Shown one piece after another: positions 36,781 to 45,301 of a DNA stretch of 64,000 nt. Each line of letters starts with the position of its first letter. Position 1 is the stretch's first letter. The stretch is from positions 1,151,001-1,215,000 of the forward strand of contig NC_020888.1 of the NCBI RefSeq assembly GCF_000355675.1. Reading direction: 5' to 3'. The notes beneath the pieces were generated by a model. The model did not search any database. It was not told where the DNA came from and was given only the letters and a program-made list of their open reading frames with translations. A program made the translations under genes and the position numbers. Source of the DNA: Thalassolituus oleivorans MIL-1 (lineage in GTDB: Bacteria; Pseudomonadota; Gammaproteobacteria; Pseudomonadales; Oceanobacteraceae).

Positions 36781-38097
36781 GTGAGTGACGCATTTATTAT
36801 TTTTGTTCTAATTCTACTGAGTGGTGTCTTTGCTATCTCAGAGATATCGCTGGCGGCAGCGCGTAAAATCAAGCTGCGTGTAATGGTCGAAGAGGGCAAT
36901 GTACGTGCCGGAGAGGTGCTGGCGTTACAAGAGCAGCCGGGTGCTTTTTTCGCCATGATTCAAATCGCCTTGAACGCGATCGCGATTCTGGGTGGCATCG
37001 TCGGTGAGGCGACACTTACCCCTTATATGGTGCAGTTTGTTGGTATCTTCTACAGTGGCCCTTTACTCGACCAATTAGGATTCATTCTGTCGTTTACGGC
37101 GGTAACGTCACTTTTTATTCTGTTTGCTGATTTGCTGCCTAAGCGTGTTGGTATGACGATTCCTGAGACGGTGGCTATCCGTGTTATTCGTCCTATGCGT
37201 TTTATGATGTTGCTATTAAAACCCTTAGTGGCATTTTTTAATGGCTTGACCAATATTGTTCTGAAATTACTTAAACTGCCGTTGCAACGTGAGGATACCG
37301 TTACCACTGATGACATCGTGGCGATGATGGATGCGGGCGCTGAGCACGGTAGTTTGCAAGAACAGGAATACCATCTTTTAGGCAACGTGTTTGAGCTTGA
37401 AGGCCGCACTGTGCCAACGGCGATGACCACCCGCGAGCATCTAGTTTATTTTGACATTAGCGATAGTAGCGCAGAAATCAGCGCTAAAATTGTAGAGCAT
37501 CCACACAATTGGTTTTTAGTATGCGATGGCTCGTTGGATAGAGTTGTCGGTGCCATTGAGTCGAAGGAAATTCTGCGTCAGGTATTAAAAGGTGAGGCAG
37601 CCTCGATCAGCAACGATTTTATTGAGCGTGATTTGCTGTTCTTGCCTGATACGCTAACGCTTGCAGAAGGATTAAACGCGTTTAAAACAACGGCGAAACC
37701 GTTTGCTGTCGTGCTTAATGAATATGCGTTAGTGGTTGGTATCCTAACGGTAAAAGATTTGATGAACAGTTTTATGGGTAATTTAGTTGTGCCATCCGGC
37801 GAGGATCAAATCATTCAGCGAGATTCAAATTCTTGGTTAGTGGATGGCAGTACACCAGTTGTTGATCTTGCCCGTGCGCTAGAACTTGATACTGATGTTT
37901 TTTTCGATAATAACCAATACGAAACCGTTGCTGGTTTTTTGATTTATCATCTTAAACGTATTCCAAAACGCGCTGATTTTATTGTCTTTATGGGAATTAA
38001 ATTTGAAGCAGTCGATATTGATAATTTGCGAGTAGATCAGCTGTTAGTAACTCGTTTGGATCTCGTCAAACAAAGCGAATCAGGAAGTAAATCCTAG
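36781..38097 (+). CDS. CNNM/CorC-type (YtfL/PaeA-like) membrane protein
   Basis: 438 residues. DUF21/CNNM membrane domain (about 1-175; ILLSGVFAISEISLAAARKIKL, FADLLPKRVGMTIPE), CBS pair (about 205-340) and a C-terminal CorC_HlyC domain (about 345-430; EYETVAGFLIYHLKRIP-like). The E. coli protein of this build, YtfL (PaeA), is linked to polyamine (cadaverine/putrescine) export, while relatives handle divalent metals; which applies is undecided. Start GTG 36781 has GGAG upstream. Convergent with the hydrolase gene; terminator at 38106. Confidence 0.85.
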   Translation: MSDAFIIFVLILLSGVFAISEISLAAARKIKLRVMVEEGNVRAGEVLALQEQPGAFFAMIQIALNAIAILGGIVGEATLTPYMVQFVGIFYSGPLLDQLGFILSFTAVTSLFILFADLLPKRVGMTIPETVAIRVIRPMRFMMLLLKPLVAFFNGLTNIVLKLLKLPLQREDTVTTDDIVAMMDAGAEHGSLQEQEYHLLGNVFELEGRTVPTAMTTREHLVYFDISDSSAEISAKIVEHPHNWFLVCDGSLDRVVGAIESKEILRQVLKGEAASISNDFIERDLLFLPDTLTLAEGLNAFKTTAKPFAVVLNEYALVVGILTVKDLMNSFMGNLVVPSGEDQIIQRDSNSWLVDGSTPVVDLARALELDTDVFFDNNQYETVAGFLIYHLKRIPKRADFIVFMGIKFEAVDIDNLRVDQLLVTRLDLVKQSESGSKS

Positions 38098-38105
38098 AGC
38101 AATCT

Positions 38106-38136
38106 ACAAGGCTTAGTGAATTCAAAGCCTTGTTTT
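38106..38136. terminator. Intrinsic terminator between convergent genes
   Basis: 9-bp stem ACAAGGCTT/AAGCCTTGT followed by TTTT on the plus strand, directly after the CNNM gene stop. Confidence 0.8.
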
Positions 38137-38146
38137 AGAGTTGTGA

Positions 38147-39172
38147 TTACGCTCGGATATTGACGACATTCAATAAGTTTTTTGTTTCTGAGCTGTCATT
38201 AGGAGCCGGTAATGCCAGAACATGATGGTCATCGTGTTCTAGTAACTTCAAGCGTTTCTTCTCGATCTTACGTTGCCAACGTTTCTCTGCTTTTTTAACA
38301 TGCTTGCTGAGCAATTTACTCAACTGCGGTACTAAACCGCTGGGCAAATCATGTCCCATGCCGTGAATAACTCGCATTTTCGATTTACGAATGCCCGCTG
38401 CCGTCGCTAACCCCATACGCACAGGGATGAGTGGATCATCGGAACCATGAATTACCAGCGTTGGCACTTTAATTTTACGCAATAAATGACTGCGATCACC
38501 GGCGGCAGTAATGGCGACTAACTGGCGCTTAAATCCGCTGGGTGTAGAGGTGCGCTCAAAGCTAGTTTCTGCCAGTTGCCGTAATTCTAGTTCGTCCATC
38601 GGGTAGGCTGGGCTGCCGATTAAGCGGTTCATGCGCATGGTATAGCGGATAGATGCTTCTCTATTGAAGGGAGTTGGGCGTCTTGCTAGTTGCAGCAATA
38701 CCTGTAATTTTGGCCCTGGTAAGCTAGGGCTGGTGGCCGACGACATAATCGAAGTCAGACTGCGCACGCGCTTCTTTTGCTTTGCCGCAAGAATCTGAGC
38801 AATCATTCCCCCCATCGAAGCTCCGACGAGATGAGCGCTATCAATTTCTAAGGTATCCATCAAAGCGATTACATCGCGGCTCATGTCTTTTAAGGTATAC
38901 GGTACTTGTGCTTTACGCTTGAACTGGGTCGTTAGCCACGTTTTTACTAAGCTTGGTGTGCCATGGTGATCTAGTGCCGTTGAATCTCCGGTGTCACGAT
39001 TATCAAAGCGGATAACACGAAAACCTTTTTTGACTAGGGCATGACAAAGAGAATCAGGCCAAACGCGCATTTGAGCTCCTAGCCCCATAATCAAAATAAT
39101 GCAGGGATCATCGTCGCTGCCAATGCTTTCGTAGGCCAGTTCAATGCCATCATCGGTTAGTATTCGGCTCAT
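38147..39172 (-). CDS. Alpha/beta hydrolase
   Basis: 341 residues. Fold motifs LIMGLGAQMRVWPD (oxyanion region), FDNRDTGDST, nucleophile elbow VGASMGGMIAQ, acid VIHGSDDPLIP and histidine GMGHDLPSG, as in the aclacinomycin-methylesterase-like hydrolase group. The C-terminus is an unusual lysine/arginine-rich extension (KHVKKAEKRWQRKIEKKRLK). Start ATG 39172 is preferred over 39238 because a TATAAT-like -10 box (39242-39237, minus strand) overlaps the latter, so transcripts would begin downstream of it. Divergent from lepB. Substrate unknown. Confidence 0.85.
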   Translation of the reverse strand: MSRILTDDGIELAYESIGSDDDPCIILIMGLGAQMRVWPDSLCHALVKKGFRVIRFDNRDTGDSTALDHHGTPSLVKTWLTTQFKRKAQVPYTLKDMSRDVIALMDTLEIDSAHLVGASMGGMIAQILAAKQKKRVRSLTSIMSSATSPSLPGPKLQVLLQLARRPTPFNREASIRYTMRMNRLIGSPAYPMDELELRQLAETSFERTSTPSGFKRQLVAITAAGDRSHLLRKIKVPTLVIHGSDDPLIPVRMGLATAAGIRKSKMRVIHGMGHDLPSGLVPQLSKLLSKHVKKAEKRWQRKIEKKRLKLLEHDDHHVLALPAPNDSSETKNLLNVVNIRA

Positions 39173-39267
39173 TTCTTGACTCTCATATACAGTGCTACGC
39201 TCGCGTTGCAGTCTGTCGGCGGTTAGAATGCAGTTCATTATAGAATGTCTGGAATAAGTGACGATTT

Positions 39268-40098
39268 ATGGATATCGATTTTCCCCTGATTTTGATGATA
39301 GCAACTGCGACTACCGGTGCTGTTGCTTTAGTTGATTGGCTTTGGTTGCGGAAGCAGCGTGAAGCAAAGGCAGAGCGGTTGCAGCAAGAGGGGGCTAATG
39401 TCGATGATATTGACAGCGCAAAGGAAGAATCCTTCGTTGTTGAACAGTCAAAGTCCTTCTTCCCAGTGTTAGTCATCGTCTTCGTTCTACGTTCCTTTGT
39501 TGCTGAACCTTTCCAGATACCGTCTGGCTCGATGGAGCCTGGGCTAATTACTGGAGACTTTATTCTAGTGAGTAAGTTTCATTATGGGCTGCGGATGCCA
39601 GTATTTGGTAATACCTTAGTGCCTATTGGTGAACCTGAGCGCGGTGATGTGATGGTGTTTTTTCCACCTAATGATCCACGCTATTTTATCAAGCGGGTGA
39701 TTGGCAAGCCTGGGGATCATATTGAGTATAAAAATCGTCGCTTAACGATTAATGGCGAAAGCGTACCGACCACTGAGCTGGGTGGTGAGCCGTCTTATCG
39801 ACCGACTAAGTATTTAGGGGAAGAGGTACACCCTTCATCGACGGCCACAGTACAGTGGATTCTTGCCCGAGATACGCGCACTCAACAGCCTATTGTTTGG
39901 GCGGGTCCTGAAGGCGAGTGGGACGTACCTGAAGGGCATTACTTTATGATGGGCGATAACCGCGGCAATAGCGGTGATAGCCGCATGTGGGGATTTGTTC
40001 CTGAGAAGAATATTGTGGGCAAGGCAGTGGCGGTTTGGATGCACTGGGAAGGTTGGTCAGATTTGCCTTCGTTCGGGCGTAATCACATTATTCAGTAA
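39268..40098 (+). CDS. lepB: Signal peptidase I
   Basis: 276 residues. Two amino-terminal membrane segments (about 5-25 and 65-80) with a cytoplasmic loop between. Catalytic serine Ser88 in IPSGSMEPGL, catalytic lysine Lys142 in RYFIKRVIG, and the box MGDNRGNSGDSRMWG. It cleaves signal peptides at the periplasmic face of the membrane. Unlike many gammaproteobacteria, it is not between lepA and rnc here, but alone after a divergent hydrolase gene. Confidence 0.96.
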   Translation: MDIDFPLILMIATATTGAVALVDWLWLRKQREAKAERLQQEGANVDDIDSAKEESFVVEQSKSFFPVLVIVFVLRSFVAEPFQIPSGSMEPGLITGDFILVSKFHYGLRMPVFGNTLVPIGEPERGDVMVFFPPNDPRYFIKRVIGKPGDHIEYKNRRLTINGESVPTTELGGEPSYRPTKYLGEEVHPSSTATVQWILARDTRTQQPIVWAGPEGEWDVPEGHYFMMGDNRGNSGDSRMWGFVPEKNIVGKAVAVWMHWEGWSDLPSFGRNHIIQ

Positions 40099-40120
40099 TA
40101 CTTAAATAGGTGCCTTTGCC

Positions 40121-40249
40121 ATGGTTGATTCAGTAACAAAGCCAAAACAAAAGGCACCTTGTACGTTTTGCCAACGCAGCCGTTGGTTAATGGTGGCGAC
40201 TATTCTGGTCGTCATGATGTCGGTAATGTTCCTGAACCTAGGTGCATGA
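40121..40249 (+). CDS. 42-residue single-helix membrane peptide with CxxC motif
   Basis: A short frame starting 22 bases after lepB, with an AGG about 10 bases before ATG. Charged amino end (MVDSVTKPKQKAP), a CTFC pair at residues 14-17, then one hydrophobic helix (LMVATILVVMMSVMFLNLGA) to the stop. The composition (hydrophilic head, full membrane span, stop right after) suggests a real small membrane protein co-transcribed with lepB. I do not recognise it; the CxxC may bind metal or be redox-active. Confidence 0.55.
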   Translation: MVDSVTKPKQKAPCTFCQRSRWLMVATILVVMMSVMFLNLGA

Positions 40250-40392
40250 CCTGTTCACTTCTTTATTTTTCCAGAAAAACTGTCAAAACGCGCCTCTGGC
40301 GCAAAATATTACAAATAGTTCAATTTGCTACTGGATATTTGTAATTAGGCGAATACAATGCCGATCATCCAAAGCCAACGGCATGCTTAAGT

Positions 40393-40758
40393 ATGAATCT
40401 TACGAGACAACTAAAAGGCAAAACACTGGATCTTGTTGACCGCTTTTTACCGGTCAAACCTATCGTGCGCTCTGCCGATGAGCAATGTGTGCTTGATCGC
40501 GAATCCCGCCGTATGCATCTCTATTTTTGTCGTAGCTGTCCGTCTTCTATTGCAGTAAAACGCTACTGCGAACGTCTGGGTTTACGGGTTGTTGAAAAAG
40601 ACGTCGAGCGTGTTAACGCATACCGTAACGAGTTGCTCAATGGTGGCGGTGAACCACGTGTGCCTTGTCTACGCATAGATGGCAACGAATGCAATGACTG
40701 GCTATATAATCCAGATACTATTTTGAAGTATTTGCAGCAGCGTTTTTCCTCGCAATAG
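40393..40758 (+). CDS. Glutaredoxin-like protein
   Basis: 121 residues with a glutaredoxin fold: active-site CRSC (Cys46, Cys49) preceded by LYF, the cis-proline segment RVPCLRID and the end NPDTILKYLQQRF. Residues 1-35 form an extra hydrophilic/amphipathic extension ahead of the thioredoxin-like core. The active-site pair is Cys-Arg-Ser-Cys rather than the common CPYC. Possible partners are unknown; likely cytoplasmic. Stands between the lepB unit and yheT. Confidence 0.8.
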   Translation: MNLTRQLKGKTLDLVDRFLPVKPIVRSADEQCVLDRESRRMHLYFCRSCPSSIAVKRYCERLGLRVVEKDVERVNAYRNELLNGGGEPRVPCLRIDGNECNDWLYNPDTILKYLQQRFSSQ

Positions 40759-40873
40759 ATTTATTGATCTGATCGATCATTCTTGAACCCCGGGCAGGGT
40801 TGAGCGTCTTACGTTACTATCATCTTGTTTGTTTTTACATGCGATGTAACGAAAGCCACTTTTTGGATATGCC

Positions 40874-41878
40874 ATGCCCCTGATAGATTCGAGCTATAGC
40901 CCGCCTTTTGGCTTCTCTAATGGTTTTGTTCAAACCATATTCCCTAATTTATTTCGCCGTCTACGTGATGATTTTTTCGTTCGTGAACGCATACCTACGC
41001 CGGATCAAGACTTTCTCGATTTAGACTGGAGCCGAATGGGTTCCGAGACACTTGTTATTGTTAGTCATGGCTTGACCGGCAGTTCGCGTGGCCATTATGT
41101 GCTCGGCACAGTGCTTGAAGCTAATCGTCATGGATGGGATGCACTTGCTTGGAATTATCGCGGCTGTAGCGGCGAAGTGAATACTCAGTTGCGTTTGTAT
41201 CATAGTGGCGCAACGGATGACCTCGATGTTGTTGTCCAGCACGCATTGGCTCAAGGTTATACTCGTATTCATCTCGTGGGATTTTCTATGGGCGGAAATC
41301 TCAGTCTTTTGTATGCGGGTCGTTCAGCGAATTCGCTACCAAGCGAGATAGAGTCGGTGAGTGCGTTTTCTGTTCCTTGTGATTTAGAAGCGTGTGCATA
41401 TGAATTGGCAAAGCCATCCAATCGAATTTTCATGTCGCGGTTTTTAAAGGAATTGGGTGAAAATCTAAAAGCCAAGGCATCGCAATATCCGACCCACGTT
41501 GATCTCAATGGCTTCGCTAAAATTCGCACATTTGCAGAATACGACGAGCGTTATACCGCGCCCATACACGGTTTTCGTAGTGCAGTGGATTACTGGAATA
41601 AGAGCAGTTGTCTTAGCTATTTAGCCGACATTCGTATTCCGGCTCTTATGGTTAATGCGCAAAATGATCCCTTTCTTCCTGAGCAATGCTACCCGCGTGC
41701 TATTGCTCGCAGCCATGCCAATTTTTACTTTGAAGAACCGACCAGTGGCGGACACGTTGGTTTTATTCAGCGCAATCCTGACCGTGTTTACTGGATGGAA
41801 GGACGAGCGATGGCTTTTATTCGAGAGCAGGGAGGTCACCTTCCAACCCCTGTTCGATTAGCAGAAGAAAGCGTTTAA
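40874..41878 (+). CDS. yheT: YheT-like alpha/beta hydrolase
   Basis: 334 residues. It has the family start PPFGFSNGFVQTIFPNLFR, oxyanion segment VIVSHGLTGSSRGHY, WNYRGCSGE, nucleophile GFSMGGNLSL, acid region VNAQNDPFLP and histidine SGGHVGFI. This is the YheT/EMB8 group (COG0429) of predicted esterases found in most gammaproteobacteria. Natural substrate is unknown. A short hairpin follows. Confidence 0.9.
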   Translation: MPLIDSSYSPPFGFSNGFVQTIFPNLFRRLRDDFFVRERIPTPDQDFLDLDWSRMGSETLVIVSHGLTGSSRGHYVLGTVLEANRHGWDALAWNYRGCSGEVNTQLRLYHSGATDDLDVVVQHALAQGYTRIHLVGFSMGGNLSLLYAGRSANSLPSEIESVSAFSVPCDLEACAYELAKPSNRIFMSRFLKELGENLKAKASQYPTHVDLNGFAKIRTFAEYDERYTAPIHGFRSAVDYWNKSSCLSYLADIRIPALMVNAQNDPFLPEQCYPRAIARSHANFYFEEPTSGGHVGFIQRNPDRVYWMEGRAMAFIREQGGHLPTPVRLAEESV

Positions 41879-41891
41879 CCCGTTGGGAATT

Positions 41892-41918
41892 TGGCACTGT
41901 TACGGCTAAATAGTGCCA
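41892..41918 (+). terminator. Weak hairpin after yheT
   Basis: 7-bp stem TGGCACT/AGTGCCA with a 13-base loop and only GTATTT after it. A possible but weak terminator. Confidence 0.35.
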
Positions 41919-42014
41919 GTATTTAGAAGAATTGTAGGGACTTGTTACTCGGCCTTATCCCTTCGCAGACTTTTAGCTAGAGTTTAGGTAGACGTCTACC
42001 AGATTCTTATTCTC

Positions 42015-44096
42015 ATGCCGATATTACGCCTCGTTATCTTAATGTTTTGCAGTATGTCGGCTTGGGCCAGCATGCCCACAGCTTTGCAGCAAACCACTAT
42101 TGAGTTGGCTTCGGGCGACGTGTATTCGGTGTCGCTTATGGGAAGCAGAGATGACCCCTATTTGCGACTCGATGATGGCCGTTTGTTGGTCGAAGTGAAT
42201 AGCACGCTCTTTTTAGCTAAGTTAGATCGCAGCGGTAAGGTTGTGGCACTACCAACCGAGTTTGGCCGCCTTGCGTCCGCTCCTGAGGCTTCCAACGGTC
42301 CGCAAATTTCCGTCACTCCCAAAGCCAATGCCACTATCAGTGCGGCAGCTCCTCAACATCAACCGTATCGTTATGCTGGTGGCACACATAAGCAGCCGTT
42401 AGTGATTGTCCGCGTAAACTTCGCTAATCAGAGTTGGACTTACAGTGATGCAGAATTCGCCGAGCGAGTATTTGGAAGCAACACTAACAGCGTTCGCGAT
42501 TACTTTTTAGAAAATTCCTACGGTCAATTTGATATCGAACCGGTCGCAGAGCAATCGGGTACGCGCGATGACGGCATTATTACGATGACGCTCACCACGG
42601 ATCACCCCGATTTCGGCAATCAATATGGATCGAGCAGTCAGGCGTTAGTCGCAACCGCCTTGTCCTATGTCGCAAGCGTAGTGAATTTAACGGCCTACGA
42701 TTTGAACGGCGATACTTGGATCGATCCTAATGAAGTCGCGGTTGTGCTCTTGGTATCAGGCTTTGAGCAGGCTTATGCGGGTACTGCATCCTCACATCCA
42801 CGCATATGGGCGCACAAATCTTCGGTTACGGCAGTTAATTCGGGTGGGGTGTGGCTGAGTGAATACGCCATGTTTGGCGAGCAGCATGAACGTCATATGG
42901 CGACAACCGGATTGATTTCTCACGAGTTAGGTCATTTACTCTTCGATCTGCCAGACCTGTACGACTATCTTGGCATTGGTGATGGTATTGGCCGGTGGGG
43001 GTTAATGAGCTACGGCGGTTGGAATAGCGGTGGCGGTGACGCGGGCGATTTTCCATCTCACATGATGGCGTGGAATAAACTATTAGCGGGCTTTGCCGAA
43101 GAAACGGTCGTGACTACCGGTGGTGGCATACTCGATGCGCTAGCGATATCGCCAGATATTATTGAAATCCCGTTAGATGCCTATCGTCATGGTAAGCGGT
43201 TATTGCTTGAGCATCGTTATCAAACTGGCTTTGATGTGAGTGTTCCTGATGAAGGGTTATTGATTTCGCAGATTGATGATAACTTCGGCTTCGGCCCACT
43301 TGCGTCATTAACAACTGATGTCGCTGATCAGTTAGTGTTATTACCGACGTTTGAGCAAAGTGACAGTCTTGTTTTGGGAAGTTCAAAACAGGTGATGAAA
43401 TCTGCTTCGGGCTATCAGCTTTATAGCGACAGTCGCGGAGCTGTAACGCTTGCCAGTTTGTCGACCAATACAAGTGCATCGGTCTCGGTGACCAGTAGTA
43501 TTGATATTCACGGCGATAATATTGGTTATGACGAGTTACCACCAAACGGTTTGTGGGGCTCATATGGCGGTTCAGGCTCAATGGCAATGCCGATAGCCTT
43601 ATCTTCTAGCGTTACCTCTGTCGATGGTATCGACTGGTTTGCGCATGGGCCTGGTGAGGTTACCGTGGGCTTATATCGGAATTTCGATGTATGGTCGCCG
43701 GATGGTGAAGTTGTTCGTCAGAATTACAGCGTAAAGGCAGGTTGGAACCGGTTATTGTTCTCAAGTGCAAAAAAAGTCAGTGCAGGAACTCTCTACCTAC
43801 AAGTTGATAGCGTTACTAATGGCTCTCACGCCCCGATACTTGCTGACACTCAGGGTATGGCAAGTGGCTTAACCTATGTGCGCAGTAACTCTTCCAGTCC
43901 ATTTACGGTTGCGCCGTTTGATGTCAGCGTTCGTGTCTTGGTTAGTGTCAGTGATCTCGGTGCTGATGCGATGGCTCCAAATCTACCTGTAATTGATGCT
44001 AGTAGTTCTTCGTCGAGTTCTTCTGGTGGCGGCGCTTGGGTTTGGTTGTTGTTGATCGTCTTTTTGCCACGGCAAAGGTTATACTGCCGCGTATAG
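42015..44096 (+). CDS. M6 family metalloprotease with GlyGly-CTERM tail
   Basis: 693 residues. Signal peptide (MFCSMSAWAS), propeptide-like region to about 115, catalytic domain with zinc motif HELGHLLFDLPDLYD (His303, Glu304, His307), as in immune inhibitor A/M6 peptidases, then beta-rich domains. The C-terminus is a serine-rich linker (SSSSSSSS), GGG, one hydrophobic helix (AWVWLLLIVFL) and a basic end (PRQRLYCRV), the layout of the GlyGly-CTERM sorting signal. The very next gene is rhombosortase, which cleaves such tails. A secreted, probably surface-attached protease digesting extracellular protein (inference). Confidence 0.9.
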   Translation: MPILRLVILMFCSMSAWASMPTALQQTTIELASGDVYSVSLMGSRDDPYLRLDDGRLLVEVNSTLFLAKLDRSGKVVALPTEFGRLASAPEASNGPQISVTPKANATISAAAPQHQPYRYAGGTHKQPLVIVRVNFANQSWTYSDAEFAERVFGSNTNSVRDYFLENSYGQFDIEPVAEQSGTRDDGIITMTLTTDHPDFGNQYGSSSQALVATALSYVASVVNLTAYDLNGDTWIDPNEVAVVLLVSGFEQAYAGTASSHPRIWAHKSSVTAVNSGGVWLSEYAMFGEQHERHMATTGLISHELGHLLFDLPDLYDYLGIGDGIGRWGLMSYGGWNSGGGDAGDFPSHMMAWNKLLAGFAEETVVTTGGGILDALAISPDIIEIPLDAYRHGKRLLLEHRYQTGFDVSVPDEGLLISQIDDNFGFGPLASLTTDVADQLVLLPTFEQSDSLVLGSSKQVMKSASGYQLYSDSRGAVTLASLSTNTSASVSVTSSIDIHGDNIGYDELPPNGLWGSYGGSGSMAMPIALSSSVTSVDGIDWFAHGPGEVTVGLYRNFDVWSPDGEVVRQNYSVKAGWNRLLFSSAKKVSAGTLYLQVDSVTNGSHAPILADTQGMASGLTYVRSNSSSPFTVAPFDVSVRVLVSVSDLGADAMAPNLPVIDASSSSSSSSGGGAWVWLLLIVFLPRQRLYCRV

Positions 44097-44117
44097 TCTC
44101 AGCGTAGGATCTCGGTT

Positions 44118-44705
44118 TTGAGATCAGTGTTCATCTTTATAGGGTTAGCCCTTGTTTGCCTTTTAATTCAATTCTCTAGTGCAAGCTTTGCTGGTGGATT
44201 GCAATTTGACCGCGCGGCCATTGGTGCTGGGCAGTGGTGGCGAATTATTTCCGGCCATCTGGTTCATCTCTCGCTATATCATCTTCTGCTCAATCTTTGC
44301 GGTTTGGCTTTAGTTGCCTACATCGCGGATCATCGCTATCCACTATTGACGTTGATCGCCATGTTTTGGCTATTATTAGCCGATGGCTTGAGCTTGTACT
44401 GGTTTGCTCCCGATTTGCTTATATACGTAGGGCTTTCAGGAGCTTTGCACGGCGCTTTATTGATCGCCATCTGGTATTCGCCGTTCTACAGTCGTCGCGT
44501 GGTGTGGGTGACTGTTGCGATTGTGATTGGCAAGGTGTTGTGGGAGCAGTCGCCTATGTATGATGACTTGGCTATGGCGTCGTGGTTGGGAGGGCGCGTT
44601 GAGACTAGGGCGCATTTATTTGGGGTTCTAGCGGGGATACTTTGGATTGTCGTCGCGGGTATCCAGCAAGCGGTAAGGAAAGAGCATGACTCAGAAGCAA
44701 GATGA
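44118..44705 (+). CDS. rrtA: Rhombosortase (rhomboid-like GlyGly-CTERM protease)
   Basis: 195 residues, six predicted membrane helices. Serine motif GLSGALHG (GxSG) and a later catalytic-type histidine in RVETRAHLFGVLAG; upstream HLVHLSLYHLLLNLCGLALV matches the short rhombosortase family. These enzymes remove GlyGly-CTERM tails of proteins bound for type II secretion. It starts at TTG 44118 with an AGGAT upstream (GTG 44127 possible), 21 bases after the M6 protease, so substrate and processor are paired. It overlaps the Nudix gene by 20 bases. Confidence 0.9.
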   Translation: MRSVFIFIGLALVCLLIQFSSASFAGGLQFDRAAIGAGQWWRIISGHLVHLSLYHLLLNLCGLALVAYIADHRYPLLTLIAMFWLLLADGLSLYWFAPDLLIYVGLSGALHGALLIAIWYSPFYSRRVVWVTVAIVIGKVLWEQSPMYDDLAMASWLGGRVETRAHLFGVLAGILWIVVAGIQQAVRKEHDSEAR

Positions 44706-45243
44706 CATCAGTCCTTGGCAGATAATATCGTCAAAAACCTACTATCAAAACCCATGGATTAAGATTGACGAATATCAGGTGATTAATCCTGCCGGCAATC
44801 CAGGTATTTATGGCACTGTGTCCTTTAAAAATCGAGCCGTGGGGGTTGTTCCTCTGGCCGAGAATGGCGATACCTGGTTAGTTGGTCAGTACCGTTTCCC
44901 CTTGAGTCAGTATCACTGGGAAATACCGATGGGTGGCTGCCCATTAGACGAAGATCCAGCAGCTTGTGCATTACGGGAACTAAAGGAAGAAACAGGCCTG
45001 ATTGCGAGTGAATTGATGCCGTGCGGTCATGCACATATGAGTAATTGCATCACCAATGAAGAAGGGTTTGTATTTGTGGCGCGCGGCTTAGAGCAAGGCG
45101 AGACGGAAATGGAAGAAACGGAAGTGCTAACAATCCGACGCCTACCGTTTGATGAGGTCTTTGCGATGGTGATGGATGGTCGAATTACCGATGCACTGTC
45201 CGTGCTCGCGATTCAGCGTATACGGCTATTAGGAATGGCTTAA
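44686..45243 (+). CDS. Nudix hydrolase (ADP-ribose pyrophosphatase-like)
   Basis: 185 residues. Nudix box GGCPLDEDPAACALRELK continuing into EETGLI; WEIPMGG just before it and an amino-terminal strand domain as in ADP-ribose/sugar-nucleotide hydrolases (NudF/NudE-like). It likely hydrolyses ADP-ribose or similar nucleoside diphosphate derivatives, Mg-dependent. Start overlaps the rhombosortase 3' end, indicating co-transcription without an obvious functional link. Confidence 0.88.
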   Translation: MTQKQDDISPWQIISSKTYYQNPWIKIDEYQVINPAGNPGIYGTVSFKNRAVGVVPLAENGDTWLVGQYRFPLSQYHWEIPMGGCPLDEDPAACALRELKEETGLIASELMPCGHAHMSNCITNEEGFVFVARGLEQGETEMEETEVLTIRRLPFDEVFAMVMDGRITDALSVLAIQRIRLLGMA

Positions 45244-45251
45244 TTAGCTCA

Positions 45252-45287
45252 CTCGATAGTGACATTATGAGAAATATCACTATCGAG
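45252..45287. terminator. Hairpin between convergent Nudix and AraC genes
   Basis: Perfect 11-bp inverted repeat CTCGATAGTGA/TCACTATCGAG with a 14-base loop. No T-run follows on either strand, so termination strength is uncertain. Confidence 0.55.
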
Positions 45288-45301
45288 CACCGCTATATTG
45301 G

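Noticed and set aside
39178-39238. Upstream start (39238) for the hydrolase at 38147
   Set aside because: A TATAAT-like box overlaps that ATG, so it would lie outside the transcript; residues 1-22 do not look like part of the fold.
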